DNA of 64,000 bases from Marinimicrococcus flavescens (GCA_029211145.1 JARGEQ010000040.1:62001-126000); one strand, 5' to 3'. Counted from the stretch's first letter, positions 39,584-48,577 are shown. The notes: generated by a model from the letters alone, not told the origin. Numbers and translations are program-made.

Positions 39584-39826
39584 ACGACGAAAAACCTTCT
39601 GAAGCTCGCCGGCGTGTCCGCCTTCGCCCTGGCCCTCTCTGCAGCACCCGCGGCGGCTGACATCTTTGGCGACTGGGACGCGGACGGTGACGCCGGCATC
39701 AACGAGGGCGAGCTCAACCAGGGCGTCTTCGGCAGCTACGACAGGGACGAGAGCGGCGAGATCGACGAGACCGAGTTCGGCGACCTCGACGACGACCTGG
39801 GCGACCACGGCCTCTTCGACCTCTGA
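39584..39826 (+). CDS. Secreted EF-hand calcium-binding protein with an apparent ACG start
   Basis: The frame encodes a signal peptide (TKNLLKLAGVSAFALALS, cleavage after AAA near residue 25) and two canonical EF-hand loops: residues 32-43 (DADGDAGINEGE) and 53-64 (DRDESGEIDETE). No ATG, GTG or TTG fits the N-terminus. The only codon correctly spaced after a good ribosome site (AAGGAG at 39572-39577) is ACG at 39584. Either ACG is used, or an ATG has mutated to ACG, or there is a sequencing error. The 80-residue mature-type protein would bind calcium outside the cytoplasm. Confidence 0.6.
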   Translation, partial: TTKNLLKLAGVSAFALALSAAPAAADIFGDWDADGDAGINEGELNQGVFGSYDRDESGEIDETEFGDLDDDLGDHGLFDL

Positions 39827-39835
39827 TGCCCGAGG

Positions 39836-39858
39836 GAGGGAGGCGGGGGGCCTCCCTC
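39836..39858. terminator. Hairpin after the EF-hand gene
   Basis: GAGGGAGG (39836-39843) pairs with CCTCCCTC (39851-39858), 7-nt loop, 10 bp after the stop codon. No T-run. Confidence 0.45.
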
Positions 39859-39923
39859 TGGTGGGGGGCGTGAGCTTGAGCGGATCATGGCGCTGCACGC
39901 AGCTGTTCACATCGTGCTCTGCC

Positions 39924-39950
39924 GATTGCTAAACTTGGTAGGCAGCAATC
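39924..39950. repeat. 7-bp inverted repeat at the edge of the AT-richer island
   Basis: GATTGCT (39924-39930) and AGCAATC (39944-39950) are separated by 13 bp, just where base composition drops on entering the HEPN-like gene region. It could be a terminator or a trace of an insertion boundary; no matching sequence was found on the right side. Confidence 0.3.
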
Positions 39951-40016
39951 TTGAGCCGCCGGACTTCCGATCATGCCACACATGCGCAGGAGAGGACCCG
40001 TCACTTTTCAATATTT

Positions 40017-41012
40017 TCATTTTCTCATTTTAACGAAATTTTCAAAGGCACTTCTTTCGAGCACGCCTGTCTCGCTACGGATCAACCCATCCATCAGCAG
40101 TAACTGGATACCACGCTCCTCTCCGGCAGGAATTTTCTGCGGACGACCTTGATGGAGAATAAGCCCCCGCAGTTGCTGAAGCTTTCTAACCGTGGCAGCG
40201 GCAGCGTCGCTTAACTCCTTCCGCGCTCGATAAAGCTGCCGAAAAAAGTTCTGCATATTCTTACCACAAAGAACTTCCAGCGCTGTGTTGTAGTAAATTA
40301 TCTTCGATGCATGATCTTGAGCAGCTGCCGCTGAACCGGCGAACCAAAGGGCGGCATGCGATTTCTCTGACAGAACGGCAAATTCTTTCAACCCGTAGAA
40401 CCCATTGAGTCCCAACATCGCTTCTGGCTCAGTAGTACTAGCAACTACCATGTAGTCGGACGTGACGAATTTCTTTGATTTTCGACAGAAATATGCTGAA
40501 AACAGAGATCTAGGGAAAACTCTTGATCCTAGAGCAAGAGACAATAAACCGACTGCGTCTTCAATCCCTCCCAGAACGCCTCCTTCAACATCGCGATCGC
40601 TTTGTGGGCAAGCAATTACGATGATTGTTTGATCGCTGAAGGAAAAATTTCTTTTGTTTATTTGTATGGATCCAGCTTCAGCTGCATTCGAGAAAGACAA
40701 GTTCGAGACAGGCAAGCCAACATCCATCCTGCCGCCAATGTGGAAGAAACTGACCAGCCTTTCGCGTGGGATCTCCACTTCTTGAAGGAGATGTTCTTTT
40801 ACGGCACGTCGCGCGGAGCAGGTGGTGCCGCGCCAAGGATGAATCTGAACAAAAGCCAAATCGGCAATTTCGGACAGGGGTGCCAACTGTTCCGCAACTG
40901 CCAATTCAAACTCAGAGGGGTCCTCCGCAAGAGAGATCCATAGTCGATCCCCATCTTTGAGCTCTCTTGGAGCCTTTGAGGCTTTTGCATGGCTCATGAT
41001 TTCATATGCCAT
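40017..41012 (-). CDS. Unrecognised protein with a C-terminal HEPN-like domain, in an AT-richer island
   Basis: 331 residues, soluble, no signal peptide. The last ~100 residues look like an Apea-type HEPN domain: KIIYYNTALEVLCGK (~237-251), a helix of Arg/Lys/Ala, then LQQLRGLILHQG. R282 and H287 make the HEPN Rx4-6H signature seen in RNases of defence and toxin systems. The N-terminal two thirds are unknown. The base composition is far lower in GC than any neighbour, showing recent transfer. ATG 41012 has GGGAAG upstream; the frame is open to 41090. No antitoxin-like partner is adjacent. The HEPN call is by eye. Confidence 0.55.
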   Translation of the reverse strand: MAYEIMSHAKASKAPRELKDGDRLWISLAEDPSEFELAVAEQLAPLSEIADLAFVQIHPWRGTTCSARRAVKEHLLQEVEIPRERLVSFFHIGGRMDVGLPVSNLSFSNAAEAGSIQINKRNFSFSDQTIIVIACPQSDRDVEGGVLGGIEDAVGLLSLALGSRVFPRSLFSAYFCRKSKKFVTSDYMVVASTTEPEAMLGLNGFYGLKEFAVLSEKSHAALWFAGSAAAAQDHASKIIYYNTALEVLCGKNMQNFFRQLYRARKELSDAAAATVRKLQQLRGLILHQGRPQKIPAGEERGIQLLLMDGLIRSETGVLERSAFENFVKMRK

Positions 41013-41187
41013 TTTCTTCCCGGAGCACCCGCTTATCGAAGCGCCGCAGCAATGCTTAGCTCGGCATTTTCGCGCCCTTGCGATGCACAACCGCGTGGCA
41101 GAGCGAGACCAGCCGCTTCGACAAAACGGGCACCAATGTTCGCGCTTGAGAGCCGGACGCAGCGCTGGTGCGAGCGCCTAGTTCTCC

Positions 41188-42162
41188 CTAAAAGCCCCCC
41201 GGATTCAGCACGAACCCCTCCCCCGGATCCCTCCCCTCCAGCACTGCCAGAATATTCGCCACGCACCGCTCGCCCATGAGCCGCTCGGCGTTCTCGTCCA
41301 CGCCGGCGATGTGCGGGGAGAGGATGACGTTGTCGCGCGCCAGCAGCGGCGAGCCCAGGGGCGGCTCGTCCACGAACACGTCGAGGCCGGCGCCGGCGAT
41401 GCGGCGGTGCTCGAGGGCGTCGTTCAGGGCCGCCTCGTCGACGATGCCGCCGCGGGCGGTGGAGACGATGAAGGCAGTGGGCTTCATCAGGCCGAGCTCG
41501 CGGGCGCCGATGAGGCCGCGGGTTTTCTCGTCCAGGGGCGTGTGAATGGAGACGATGTCGGATTCGCGCAGCAGGTCGTCGAGGCCGGTGAGGGCGATTC
41601 CGTGCTGGATAGCAAAGGTCTCGTCGGGGGCGATGTCGTGGGCGAGGAGCACGGTGCCGAAGGGCTCGCAGCGGCGCGCCATGGCCTTGCCGATGCGCCC
41701 CAGGCCGACGATGCCCACCGTCTTCCCCCAGAAGCCGGGATGGAATCCGCCGCCCCAGCGCCCGTCGGCCACCGTGCGGTGGTGGCGCGGGAGGTCGAGG
41801 GACAACGCGATCGCCATCCCGAAGGCGTAGTCGGCCACGCTCTCGTGGTTGGTCCCGAAAGCCATGGCGACGGGCACGTGGTGGCGTGTGGCGGCCTCGA
41901 CGTCGACACTGTTGAAGCCGACGCCGAAGCGGGCGACCACCTTCAGCTCGGGGCAGGCGGCAAAGACGCGATCGGTATAGGGCTCGTCGGCGGCGATGAC
42001 GGCGCACTTGCCCTGGAGGCGCGCGATCAGCTCGTCCTCGGTGAAGCGGCGGCCCAGCTCGTTGAACTCCAGCTCGAAGCCGGCATCCTTCAGCGGCTGG
42101 AGGAAGGCCGCCTCGCGGCGGGCGAGAACGTGGAAGGCTACGAGAATGCGCCGGCTGGTCAT
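41188..42162 (-). CDS. D-isomer-specific 2-hydroxyacid dehydrogenase (SerA-like)
   Basis: A 324-residue NAD(P)-dependent dehydrogenase. Substrate loop VVARFGVGFNSVDV (~75), Rossmann motif GKTVGIVGLGRIGKAMARR (~145-163), catalytic Arg in VSTARGGIVDEAALNDAL (~237), Glu in VFVDEPP and His in SPHIAGV (~286). Candidates are phosphoglycerate, glyoxylate or hydroxypyruvate reductases; it lacks the ACT domain of full SerA. It follows a small hypothetical gene by 40 bp on the same strand and is divergent from the mlrC cluster, where a 2-hydroxyacid step would make sense. Confidence 0.9.
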   Translation of the reverse strand: MTSRRILVAFHVLARREAAFLQPLKDAGFELEFNELGRRFTEDELIARLQGKCAVIAADEPYTDRVFAACPELKVVARFGVGFNSVDVEAATRHHVPVAMAFGTNHESVADYAFGMAIALSLDLPRHHRTVADGRWGGGFHPGFWGKTVGIVGLGRIGKAMARRCEPFGTVLLAHDIAPDETFAIQHGIALTGLDDLLRESDIVSIHTPLDEKTRGLIGARELGLMKPTAFIVSTARGGIVDEAALNDALEHRRIAGAGLDVFVDEPPLGSPLLARDNVILSPHIAGVDENAERLMGERCVANILAVLEGRDPGEGFVLNPGGF

Positions 42163-42202
42163 GGGGGCTCTTCCGGGATTGATCCTGGTGGGGCGGGAGC
42201 GC

Positions 42203-42508
42203 TCAGGAGCGCGGCTCGAGAGCGGCGGCGAGCGCGGCGGCGGCGGCCTGGGCGCGGCGGCGGCGGGGATCCTCGGGAAGCGGTCCCTCGGCCAGACCCT
42301 GGGCCAGCTGCTCGAGCATGTCGGCGAAGACGTACCAGTGCAGCTCGAGGCTCACCACGCGGCGCTCGCCGCGCAGCCGCCGCAGGCGCAGCCTCACGCC
42401 CTCGCCGTCGCTTATGGCCTCGAACGCCGAGGCCTGGCTGAACGAGCCCATGAAGAACTTTTCGGGAAAGTCGAGCTCGAGCTCGACCCGGCCGGAGACC
42501 GGTTTCAT
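42203..42508 (-). CDS. Small hypothetical protein
   Basis: About 101 residues, not recognised. It has an alternating beta pattern (VELELDFPEKFFMGSF, VRLRLRRLRGERRVVSLELHWYVF), then a helix (LEQLAQGLAEG) and an Ala/Arg-rich tail. No signal peptide. The ATG at 42508 is used; a TTG two codons earlier has the better spacing to a GGGAGG. It is probably cotranscribed with the dehydrogenase, whose start is 40 bp downstream. Confidence 0.6.
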   Translation of the reverse strand: MKPVSGRVELELDFPEKFFMGSFSQASAFEAISDGEGVRLRLRRLRGERRVVSLELHWYVFADMLEQLAQGLAEGPLPEDPRRRRAQAAAAALAAALEPRS

Positions 42509-42695
42509 GCTCAAGAAGGCCGCCTCCCGTTCATCGGTGTTTAACCTCTGATGCGCCACAATGGGCGTCGAGACAATCCCGGGCCATGCGGACCATTCCC
42601 GGGAGGCAGGGCTGCGGCGGCCGGCCTTGCCAAGGACGAGGCGCCCGGATAGGCCACGAGACAAGGACAAGGGCGATCATGGGAGCGTTTCGACG

Positions 42696-44150
42696 ATGCG
42701 GCTGTTCGTGGCGGCGCTAGGCACCGAGACCAACACCTTCTCGCCCATCCCCACCGGGCTCGAGAGCTTCAGGGAATATCTCTGGTTCCCGGCCGGCGAG
42801 CACCCCGAGGAGCCGCGCTTCTTCACCGGCCCCTTGGTGGCGGCGCGGCGGCGGGCCGCGCGCGAGGAAGGCCTCACCGTCATCGAGGGCCTCTCGGCCT
42901 TCGCCGCCCCGGCCGGCAATACCAGCAGCAAAGCCTGGACCACCCTGCGCGACCAGGTGCTCGACCAGATCAGGGCGGCGATGCCGCTCGACATCGTGCT
43001 CTTCAGCCTGCACGGCGCCATGGTCGCCGACGGCGAGGAGGATTGCGAGGGCGATCTTCTGGCCCGCGCGCGGGCGCTGGTGGGCCCCGACGTGGTGGTG
43101 GCGGCCGAGCTCGACCTCCATTGCCACCTGACGCCCAGGATGCTGGAGAGCAGCGACGTCCTCGTCTTCTACAAGGAATACCCGCACACCGACACCTACG
43201 CCCGGGCCGAGGAGCTGGTCGACCTGGCGCTGCGCACGGCGAGGAAGGAGATCCGCCCGGTGATGCGGACCTTCGACTGCCGCATGATCGCCACCATGCA
43301 CACCACCCGCGAGCCGGTGCAGAGTTTCGTGCGGCGCATGGAGGCGCTGGAGGGCAAGGACGGCGTTCTGTCGGTCTCGCTGATCCACGGCTTTCCCTGG
43401 GCCGATGTCGAGCACCAGGGCGCGCAGGTGCTGGTGGTAACCGACGACGACCCCGAGGGCGCCGCGAGGCTGGCAGCCGAGCTCGGCCGCGAGGTGCGCG
43501 AGCTGCGCGGCGATACCGCTGCCGCCATGCTCGGCCACGAGGAGGGCATCGCCAGGGCGCTCGCCATGGAAGGCGGGCCGATCGTGCTGGCCGACACGTC
43601 CGACAATGCCGGCGGCGGCGCGCCCAGCGATTCGACCCATCTCCTGAGGCTGCTGCTCGAGCGCGGGGTCCAGGGGGCAGCACTCGGGCCGCTGTGGGAT
43701 CCGGTGGCGGTCTCCTTCTGCCAGCTCGCCGGCGTGGGCTCGAAGGTCCGGCTGCGGCTCGGCGGCAAGGTGGCGCCGGTCTCCGGCGCACCGCTCGACG
43801 TCGAGGGCGAGGTGCTGCACCTGGCCCGCGACGGGCGGCAGCGCTTCTCCGGCGGCTGGACCCAGCTGGGCGACGTGGCGGCGGTCCGGATCGCCGGGAT
43901 CGACGTGCTGATCAACGCGGTGAGGACCCAGGGCTTCGATCCGGCTCTCTTCACCGCGCACGGCATCTCCCTTGCCGACAAGAAGATCGTCGTGGTGAAG
44001 TCGGCCCAGCATTTCTACGCCAACTTCGCGCCGGTGGCCCGCGAGGTGCTGTGGCTGGACGGGCCGGGGGCGCTGAGCCAGGACTTCGCGAAGCTGCCCT
44101 ACACCCGGGTGAAGCGGCCGATCTGGCCCCTCGACGAGAACGCGTTCTGA
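42696..44150 (+). CDS. MlrC-family metallopeptidase (M81)
   Basis: A 484-residue cytoplasmic zinc hydrolase related to microcystinase C. The N-terminus LFVAALGTETNTFSPIPTGL matches the family, and the metal-ligand regions are ELDLHCHLTPRM (~141) and KEYPHTDTYARAEEL (~163). The C-terminal MlrC domain includes VLADTSDNAGGGAPSDSTHLL (~298). Most family members handle small modified peptides or amides of unknown identity. First gene of a four-gene cluster, only 10 bp before the GGT-like gene. Confidence 0.9.
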   Translation: MRLFVAALGTETNTFSPIPTGLESFREYLWFPAGEHPEEPRFFTGPLVAARRRAAREEGLTVIEGLSAFAAPAGNTSSKAWTTLRDQVLDQIRAAMPLDIVLFSLHGAMVADGEEDCEGDLLARARALVGPDVVVAAELDLHCHLTPRMLESSDVLVFYKEYPHTDTYARAEELVDLALRTARKEIRPVMRTFDCRMIATMHTTREPVQSFVRRMEALEGKDGVLSVSLIHGFPWADVEHQGAQVLVVTDDDPEGAARLAAELGREVRELRGDTAAAMLGHEEGIARALAMEGGPIVLADTSDNAGGGAPSDSTHLLRLLLERGVQGAALGPLWDPVAVSFCQLAGVGSKVRLRLGGKVAPVSGAPLDVEGEVLHLARDGRQRFSGGWTQLGDVAAVRIAGIDVLINAVRTQGFDPALFTAHGISLADKKIVVVKSAQHFYANFAPVAREVLWLDGPGALSQDFAKLPYTRVKRPIWPLDENAF

Positions 44151-44160
44151 GCGGAGCCGC

Positions 44161-45720
44161 ATGATGGCCACTTCCTTCAGCGACCAGTGGACGGTCACCA
44201 AGCCCGCCGTCTCCTCCAAAGGCGGTGTCGTCGCCTGCCAGAACCAGCGGGCCGCACGGATCGGCGTCGAGGTGCTCGATGCCGGCGGCAACGCGGTGGA
44301 CGCGGCGGTGGCCGTCTCGCTCGCCATGGGCGCGGTCGAGCCGTGGATGAGCGGGCTCGGCGGCGGCGGCGCGATGCTGGTCTATCTCGCTGGCGAGCAG
44401 CGGGTCCATGCCGTCGATTTCGGCATGGTGGCGCCCAGGAGGCTCGATCCCGCCGACTATCCGGTGACGGGCTCGGCCGACGCCGATCTCTTCGGCTGGC
44501 CTGCGGTCGAGGACGACCGCAATCTCCGCGGCCCGCTTTCGGTCTGCGTGCCGACCTATCTGGCCGGCATCGAGCTCGCCCGTGAGCGCTTCGGCACCAT
44601 GAAGCTCGCCGAGCTCGCGGCACCGGCGGCGAAGCTTGCCGCCCGGGGCCTCGCCATCGACTGGTACGCGGCGCTGGTGATCGCCAGCGCCGCGCGCGAC
44701 CTTTCGCGCTACCCGGCCAGCGCCGAGGTATGGCTGCCGGGTGGCTTCGCGCCGGTGGCCGACTGGGGCGGCGCCGAGACCTTCATGGCGCTGGGCAACC
44801 TCGCCCGCACGCTGGAGGCGCTGGCCGACGGCGGTGCGGCGAGCTTCTATCGCGGCGACATCGCGCGCAGCATCGCCAAAGACATGGAGGCGCTGGGCGG
44901 CAGGCTCGCGGCCGAGGACCTCGCTGGCTACGGCGCGCGGATCCTCGAGCCCTTGCGGATCGGCTATCGCGGCGGCGAGATCGACGCCATGCCGGGCCTC
45001 TTCGCCGGTGCCACGCTGCAGCGCTGCATCGCCATGCTGAGCGCGCGCAAGACCGCCGACATGCCCGACACCGACCTCTACAAGCGCTATGCCGAGGCGC
45101 TCTCGAGCGCCTACGAGGAGCGGCTGCGGACCATGGGCGACGTCAGCCCGGCGCCGAGCTGCACCACCCATCTCAACGTGGTCGACGCCCATGGCAACAT
45201 GGTGACGCTGACCCAGACGCTGCTCTCGCTGTTCGGCAGCAAGGTGGTGCTGCCCGAGACCGGCATCCTCATGAACAACGGCGTCAACTGGTTCGATCCG
45301 CGCCCGGGCCGACCCAACTCGATGGCGCCGGGCAAGCGGCCGCTCTCCAACATGTGCCCGGTGATCGGCCTCCAGGCCGGCCGCCGCTTCGCGCTGGGGG
45401 CCTCCGGCGGACGGCGTATCCTGCCGGCGGTGCTGCAGATAGCGAGCTTCCTCATGGACCACGACATGGATCTGGGTGCGGCCTTCGCCCAGCCGCGGAT
45501 CGACGTCAGCGGTACGGATCTGGTGAGCATGAACGCCGCCCTGCCCGAAGAGACGAAAGCGGCGCTGGCGGAGAGCTTCCCGACCCGCGAGCAGCGGCCG
45601 ATGGTCTATCCGCTGAGCTTCGCCTGTCCGAGCGCCGTGCTGCGTGATGACGCGACCGGACTGAGCTGGGGAGCGGCCGAGCCGATCCAGCCCTGGGCGG
45701 GAGCACGCGGCCAGGCCTGA
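44161..45720 (+). CDS. Gamma-glutamyltransferase-family protein
   Basis: 519 residues with the Ntn-hydrolase GGT fold. The self-cleavage and nucleophile threonine is in SCTTHLNVVDAHGNMV (~335), preceded by SSAYEERL and followed by GILMNNGVNWFDP. LDAGGNAVDAAVAVSLAMGAVEPWMSGLGGGG (~40-72) is the family's N-terminal core. It has no signal peptide, so it is cytoplasmic, unlike periplasmic Ggt. It may hydrolyse a gamma-glutamyl or related amide made or used by its cluster partners. Confidence 0.9.
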   Translation: MMATSFSDQWTVTKPAVSSKGGVVACQNQRAARIGVEVLDAGGNAVDAAVAVSLAMGAVEPWMSGLGGGGAMLVYLAGEQRVHAVDFGMVAPRRLDPADYPVTGSADADLFGWPAVEDDRNLRGPLSVCVPTYLAGIELARERFGTMKLAELAAPAAKLAARGLAIDWYAALVIASAARDLSRYPASAEVWLPGGFAPVADWGGAETFMALGNLARTLEALADGGAASFYRGDIARSIAKDMEALGGRLAAEDLAGYGARILEPLRIGYRGGEIDAMPGLFAGATLQRCIAMLSARKTADMPDTDLYKRYAEALSSAYEERLRTMGDVSPAPSCTTHLNVVDAHGNMVTLTQTLLSLFGSKVVLPETGILMNNGVNWFDPRPGRPNSMAPGKRPLSNMCPVIGLQAGRRFALGASGGRRILPAVLQIASFLMDHDMDLGAAFAQPRIDVSGTDLVSMNAALPEETKAALAESFPTREQRPMVYPLSFACPSAVLRDDATGLSWGAAEPIQPWAGARGQA

Positions 45721-45790
45721 CCGGCGCCGCCGGCGCCGCGTCCGGGTCATGGACGCGCAAGATGGCAGGTTTCGATCAGGGGGACGGCCG

Positions 45791-47173
45791 ATGCTCATCG
45801 ATGGTGCGGACGGCAACTACCGCAACGACAACCTGCTGCTGGGGTTCAGCGACCTGCGGCGGCTCAGGAGCGAGCGACCGCTGGTCTTCGCCAAGGGCCG
45901 CGGCATCTTCGTGGTCGACGAGAACGGCAAGGACTATATCGAGGCCGTCTCGTCGTTCTACTGCGCGGCCCTGGGCTTCAGCGACGAGGAGCTGGCGGAT
46001 GCCGCGATGCGGCAGCTGAGAGCCCTGCCGATGTACCCCTCGGCAATCCATCGCACCACGGCACCGGTGATGGAGCTTTCCGAGCGGCTGGCGGCGATCG
46101 CCCCGGTGAGGAACGCCCGGGTGCATTTCGCCGTCACCGGCTCCGAGGCCAACGACCATCTCGTGAAGTTCATGTGGTACGGCAACGGCTTCGCGGGCGA
46201 GCCCAGACGCCGCAAGATCATCTCGCGCAAGGCCAGCTATCACGGCAGCACCATCGCCACCGCGGCACTGGGCGGCGGCCGCGATCTGCACGACAGCTTC
46301 GCCCTGCCTATGCAGGACTATCTCGTGATCGGCCATCCGGGCTGGCCGGACGCGGCCGAGCCGGGCGAGGACGAGACGGCCTTCACCGACCGGCTGGCGG
46401 CCGAGCTCGACCGGGTCATCCAGGAGGCCGGGCCGGAAACGGTGGGCGGGCTGATCGCCGAGCCGGTGTCGGTCTCGTCGGGCATGTACCCGCCGCCTGC
46501 CGGCTATTTCGAGAAGATCACCACGGTGCTTCGCCGCTACGGCATCCGGCTCTTCGTCGACGAGGTGGTGACCGGTTTCGGCCGTTCGGGCGAGATGTGG
46601 GCGAGCCAGGCCATGGGCCTGGAGCCCGACTGTGTCACCTGTGCCAAGGGGATCTCGGGCGCCTACATGCCGATCGCAGCGTTGCTGCTGGGCGAGGAGT
46701 TCGCCGGAAGGCTCGATCGCGGCAGCGACGCCAAGGGCTGGTTCGCGCACGGCGCTACCCACGCCGCCCACACCGTCTCGGCGGCAGTGGCCTTGAAGGT
46801 GCTGGACATTTTCGACGAGCGCGACGTGCTGGGGCATGTGCGCCGGATCATCCCGCACTGGAACGCCGCTCTCGACGGCCTGCTCGACCACCCGCTGGTA
46901 ACCGGCAACCGCAAGTTCGGACTGATGGGCGCCCTGAAAGTCGCCGATCCGCGCGAGGCGCCGGACGGGAATGCGGCTGCGAGCCTCCAGGTAGGCGGCA
47001 TCGCCAAGGCCATCTACGAGGCCGGACTCGAGGCCGGGATTATCGTGCGGCCGCTTGCCGGCTGCCTCGTCATGGCGCCGCCGCTGATCATCACCGAGGC
47101 CGAGATCGGCGAGCTTGCGCGGCGCCTGCGGCTGGCGCTCGACCGCACCCTGGCCGCCCTGCCGGCTGCCTGA
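45791..47173 (+). CDS. Class-III omega-aminotransferase
   Basis: A 460-residue PLP enzyme of the fold-type-I, class-III group (beta-alanine/putrescine/omega-amino acid: pyruvate transaminases). FAVTGSEANDHLVKFMWYG (~115), the PLP-stacking ISRKASYHGSTIATAALGG (~140), LFVDEVVTGFGRSGEMW (~256) and the PLP lysine in TCAKGISGAYMPIAALLL (~289) are intact. ATG 45791 has AGGGGGA upstream; ATG 45749 is an alternative. Third gene of the cluster. Confidence 0.92.
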   Translation: MLIDGADGNYRNDNLLLGFSDLRRLRSERPLVFAKGRGIFVVDENGKDYIEAVSSFYCAALGFSDEELADAAMRQLRALPMYPSAIHRTTAPVMELSERLAAIAPVRNARVHFAVTGSEANDHLVKFMWYGNGFAGEPRRRKIISRKASYHGSTIATAALGGGRDLHDSFALPMQDYLVIGHPGWPDAAEPGEDETAFTDRLAAELDRVIQEAGPETVGGLIAEPVSVSSGMYPPPAGYFEKITTVLRRYGIRLFVDEVVTGFGRSGEMWASQAMGLEPDCVTCAKGISGAYMPIAALLLGEEFAGRLDRGSDAKGWFAHGATHAAHTVSAAVALKVLDIFDERDVLGHVRRIIPHWNAALDGLLDHPLVTGNRKFGLMGALKVADPREAPDGNAAASLQVGGIAKAIYEAGLEAGIIVRPLAGCLVMAPPLIITEAEIGELARRLRLALDRTLAALPAA

Positions 47174-47210
47174 CCGCTGCACGCACGCAACAGGAAACGA
47201 GAAGGACGAA

Positions 47211-48155
47211 ATGGCCGAGATCACGGAGATCACCTCCGGGCTGCGCTTCCCGGAAGGACCGGTGGCAATGCCCGACGGCAGCGTTCTTGTGGTGGAGATC
47301 GAGCGGCGCACGCTGACCCGGGTGTGGCCGGACGGCCGGCAGGACATCGTCGCACGGGCGGGCGGCGGGCCGAACGGGCTCGCCATCGGCCCGGACAACG
47401 CGGCCTTCGTCACCAACAATGGCGGCTTCACCTTCCACGAGGACCAGGACGGCGTCCGCCCGACCACGCAGGCCGTCGACTATGACGGAGGCAGGCTCGA
47501 GCGGGTCGATCTCGCGACCGGCGAGGTGACGGTGCTCACCGCCGAGACCGGCACCGGGCATCGCCTCAAGGGCCCCAACGACCTCGTGGTCGACCGCGAG
47601 GGCGGCATCTGGTTCACCGATCTGGGCAAGCGGCGCGCGCGGGACCTCGACTATGGCGGGGTCTACTGGCTCTCGCCGGACCGGCGGACGATCCGCGAGA
47701 TTGCCCATCCCTTCTTGACCCCTAACGGAATTGGCCTGTCGCCGGACGAGAAGACCCTCTACGTGGCCGAGACCGAGGGTGCGCGGCTCTGGGCCTTCGA
47801 CATCACCGGCCCCGGCGAGATCCGCCGCCACCCCTGGCCCAGCCCCCATGGCGGCAGGCTGCTCTACGCCGCAGGCGGCGCCCTGCAGCGCTACGACAGT
47901 CTCGCGGTGGAGGCGTGCGGGAACATCTGCGTGGCGACCCTCCTCGAAGGCGGCATCACCGTCGTCTCGCCGGAAGGCAGGCTGGTCGAGTTCGTGCCGA
48001 TGCCCGACCGCTATACGACCAATATCTGCTTTGGCGGACCCAACCTCCGGACCGCCTACATCACCCTCTCGCAGGGCGGCCGCCTTGTGGCGATGAACTG
48101 GCCCCGCGCGGGCCTGCCCCTGAACTTCCTGAACCGCCGTGAGGGCGCCCTCTAG
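47211..48155 (+). CDS. SMP-30/gluconolactonase-family lactonase
   Basis: A 314-residue six-bladed beta-propeller hydrolase. The first metal ligand Glu is in RFPEGPVAMPDG (~12-23); the Asn and Asp ligands lie in RLKGPNDLVVDREGGIWFTD (~123-142) and FLTPNGIGLSPDEKTLYVAET (~168-188). The family opens sugar and other lactones with a divalent metal. AAGGA is 5 nt before the ATG. Last gene of the mlrC-ggt-aminotransferase-lactonase cluster, 37 bp after the transaminase. Confidence 0.9.
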   Translation: MAEITEITSGLRFPEGPVAMPDGSVLVVEIERRTLTRVWPDGRQDIVARAGGGPNGLAIGPDNAAFVTNNGGFTFHEDQDGVRPTTQAVDYDGGRLERVDLATGEVTVLTAETGTGHRLKGPNDLVVDREGGIWFTDLGKRRARDLDYGGVYWLSPDRRTIREIAHPFLTPNGIGLSPDEKTLYVAETEGARLWAFDITGPGEIRRHPWPSPHGGRLLYAAGGALQRYDSLAVEACGNICVATLLEGGITVVSPEGRLVEFVPMPDRYTTNICFGGPNLRTAYITLSQGGRLVAMNWPRAGLPLNFLNRREGAL

Positions 48156-48171
48156 CGGTGAGTTCTTATCG

Positions 48172-48577
48172 GGTCGTTCCGGCGACAGCCTGGGCGGGCG
48201 ATCGGCGGGCGAAGTCAGCATGGGACCGTCGTTCACTGTACTAGGCGAGCCATCTGGGCAGGTCGGCGGCACGGCGGTCGGACGATCGGAACGGGGTAGG
48301 CCCATTCCCGCAGCACGGGCTGGGTGAAGCGTTCGGCCTTGCCGTCGGGCTTCAGGGTGTAGGGACGGGACCGGATGTGCCAAATGGCCGGCAGCCGCAG
48401 GGCCCTTCGGAAGAGGTGGGCGAGCTAGCCGGGACCGCTCCCGGTCATTTCCCGTTCCACTCCGACGCCGCGCGCCCGGAACCATCGGAGCGCGGATGAG
48501 GAAGCTGGTCGTGGCCCGTCGGCGCTCGTCCGGCAGAACCTCGACATAGGCGAGCCGGATGGCGTCGTCGATGCGCC
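48172..48577 (-). mobile_element. IS481-family transposase remnant (C-terminal half, with stops)
   Basis: Reading the minus strand gives DDAIRLAYVEVLPDE, then one frame on RWFRARGVGVEREMT, a stop, LFRRALRLPAIWHIRSRPYT, GKAERFTQPVLREWAY and, another frame on, YSERRSHADFARRSPAQ. These are successive segments of the IS481 DDE transposase core and tail. At least one frameshift and several stops make it dead. The upstream half and terminal inverted repeats were not found. Confidence 0.75.

Noticed and set aside
41188-42162. Antisense frames over the 2-hydroxyacid dehydrogenase
   Set aside because: The minus-strand enzyme has all motifs; plus-strand frames are rich in Gly/Glu/Ala with no pattern.
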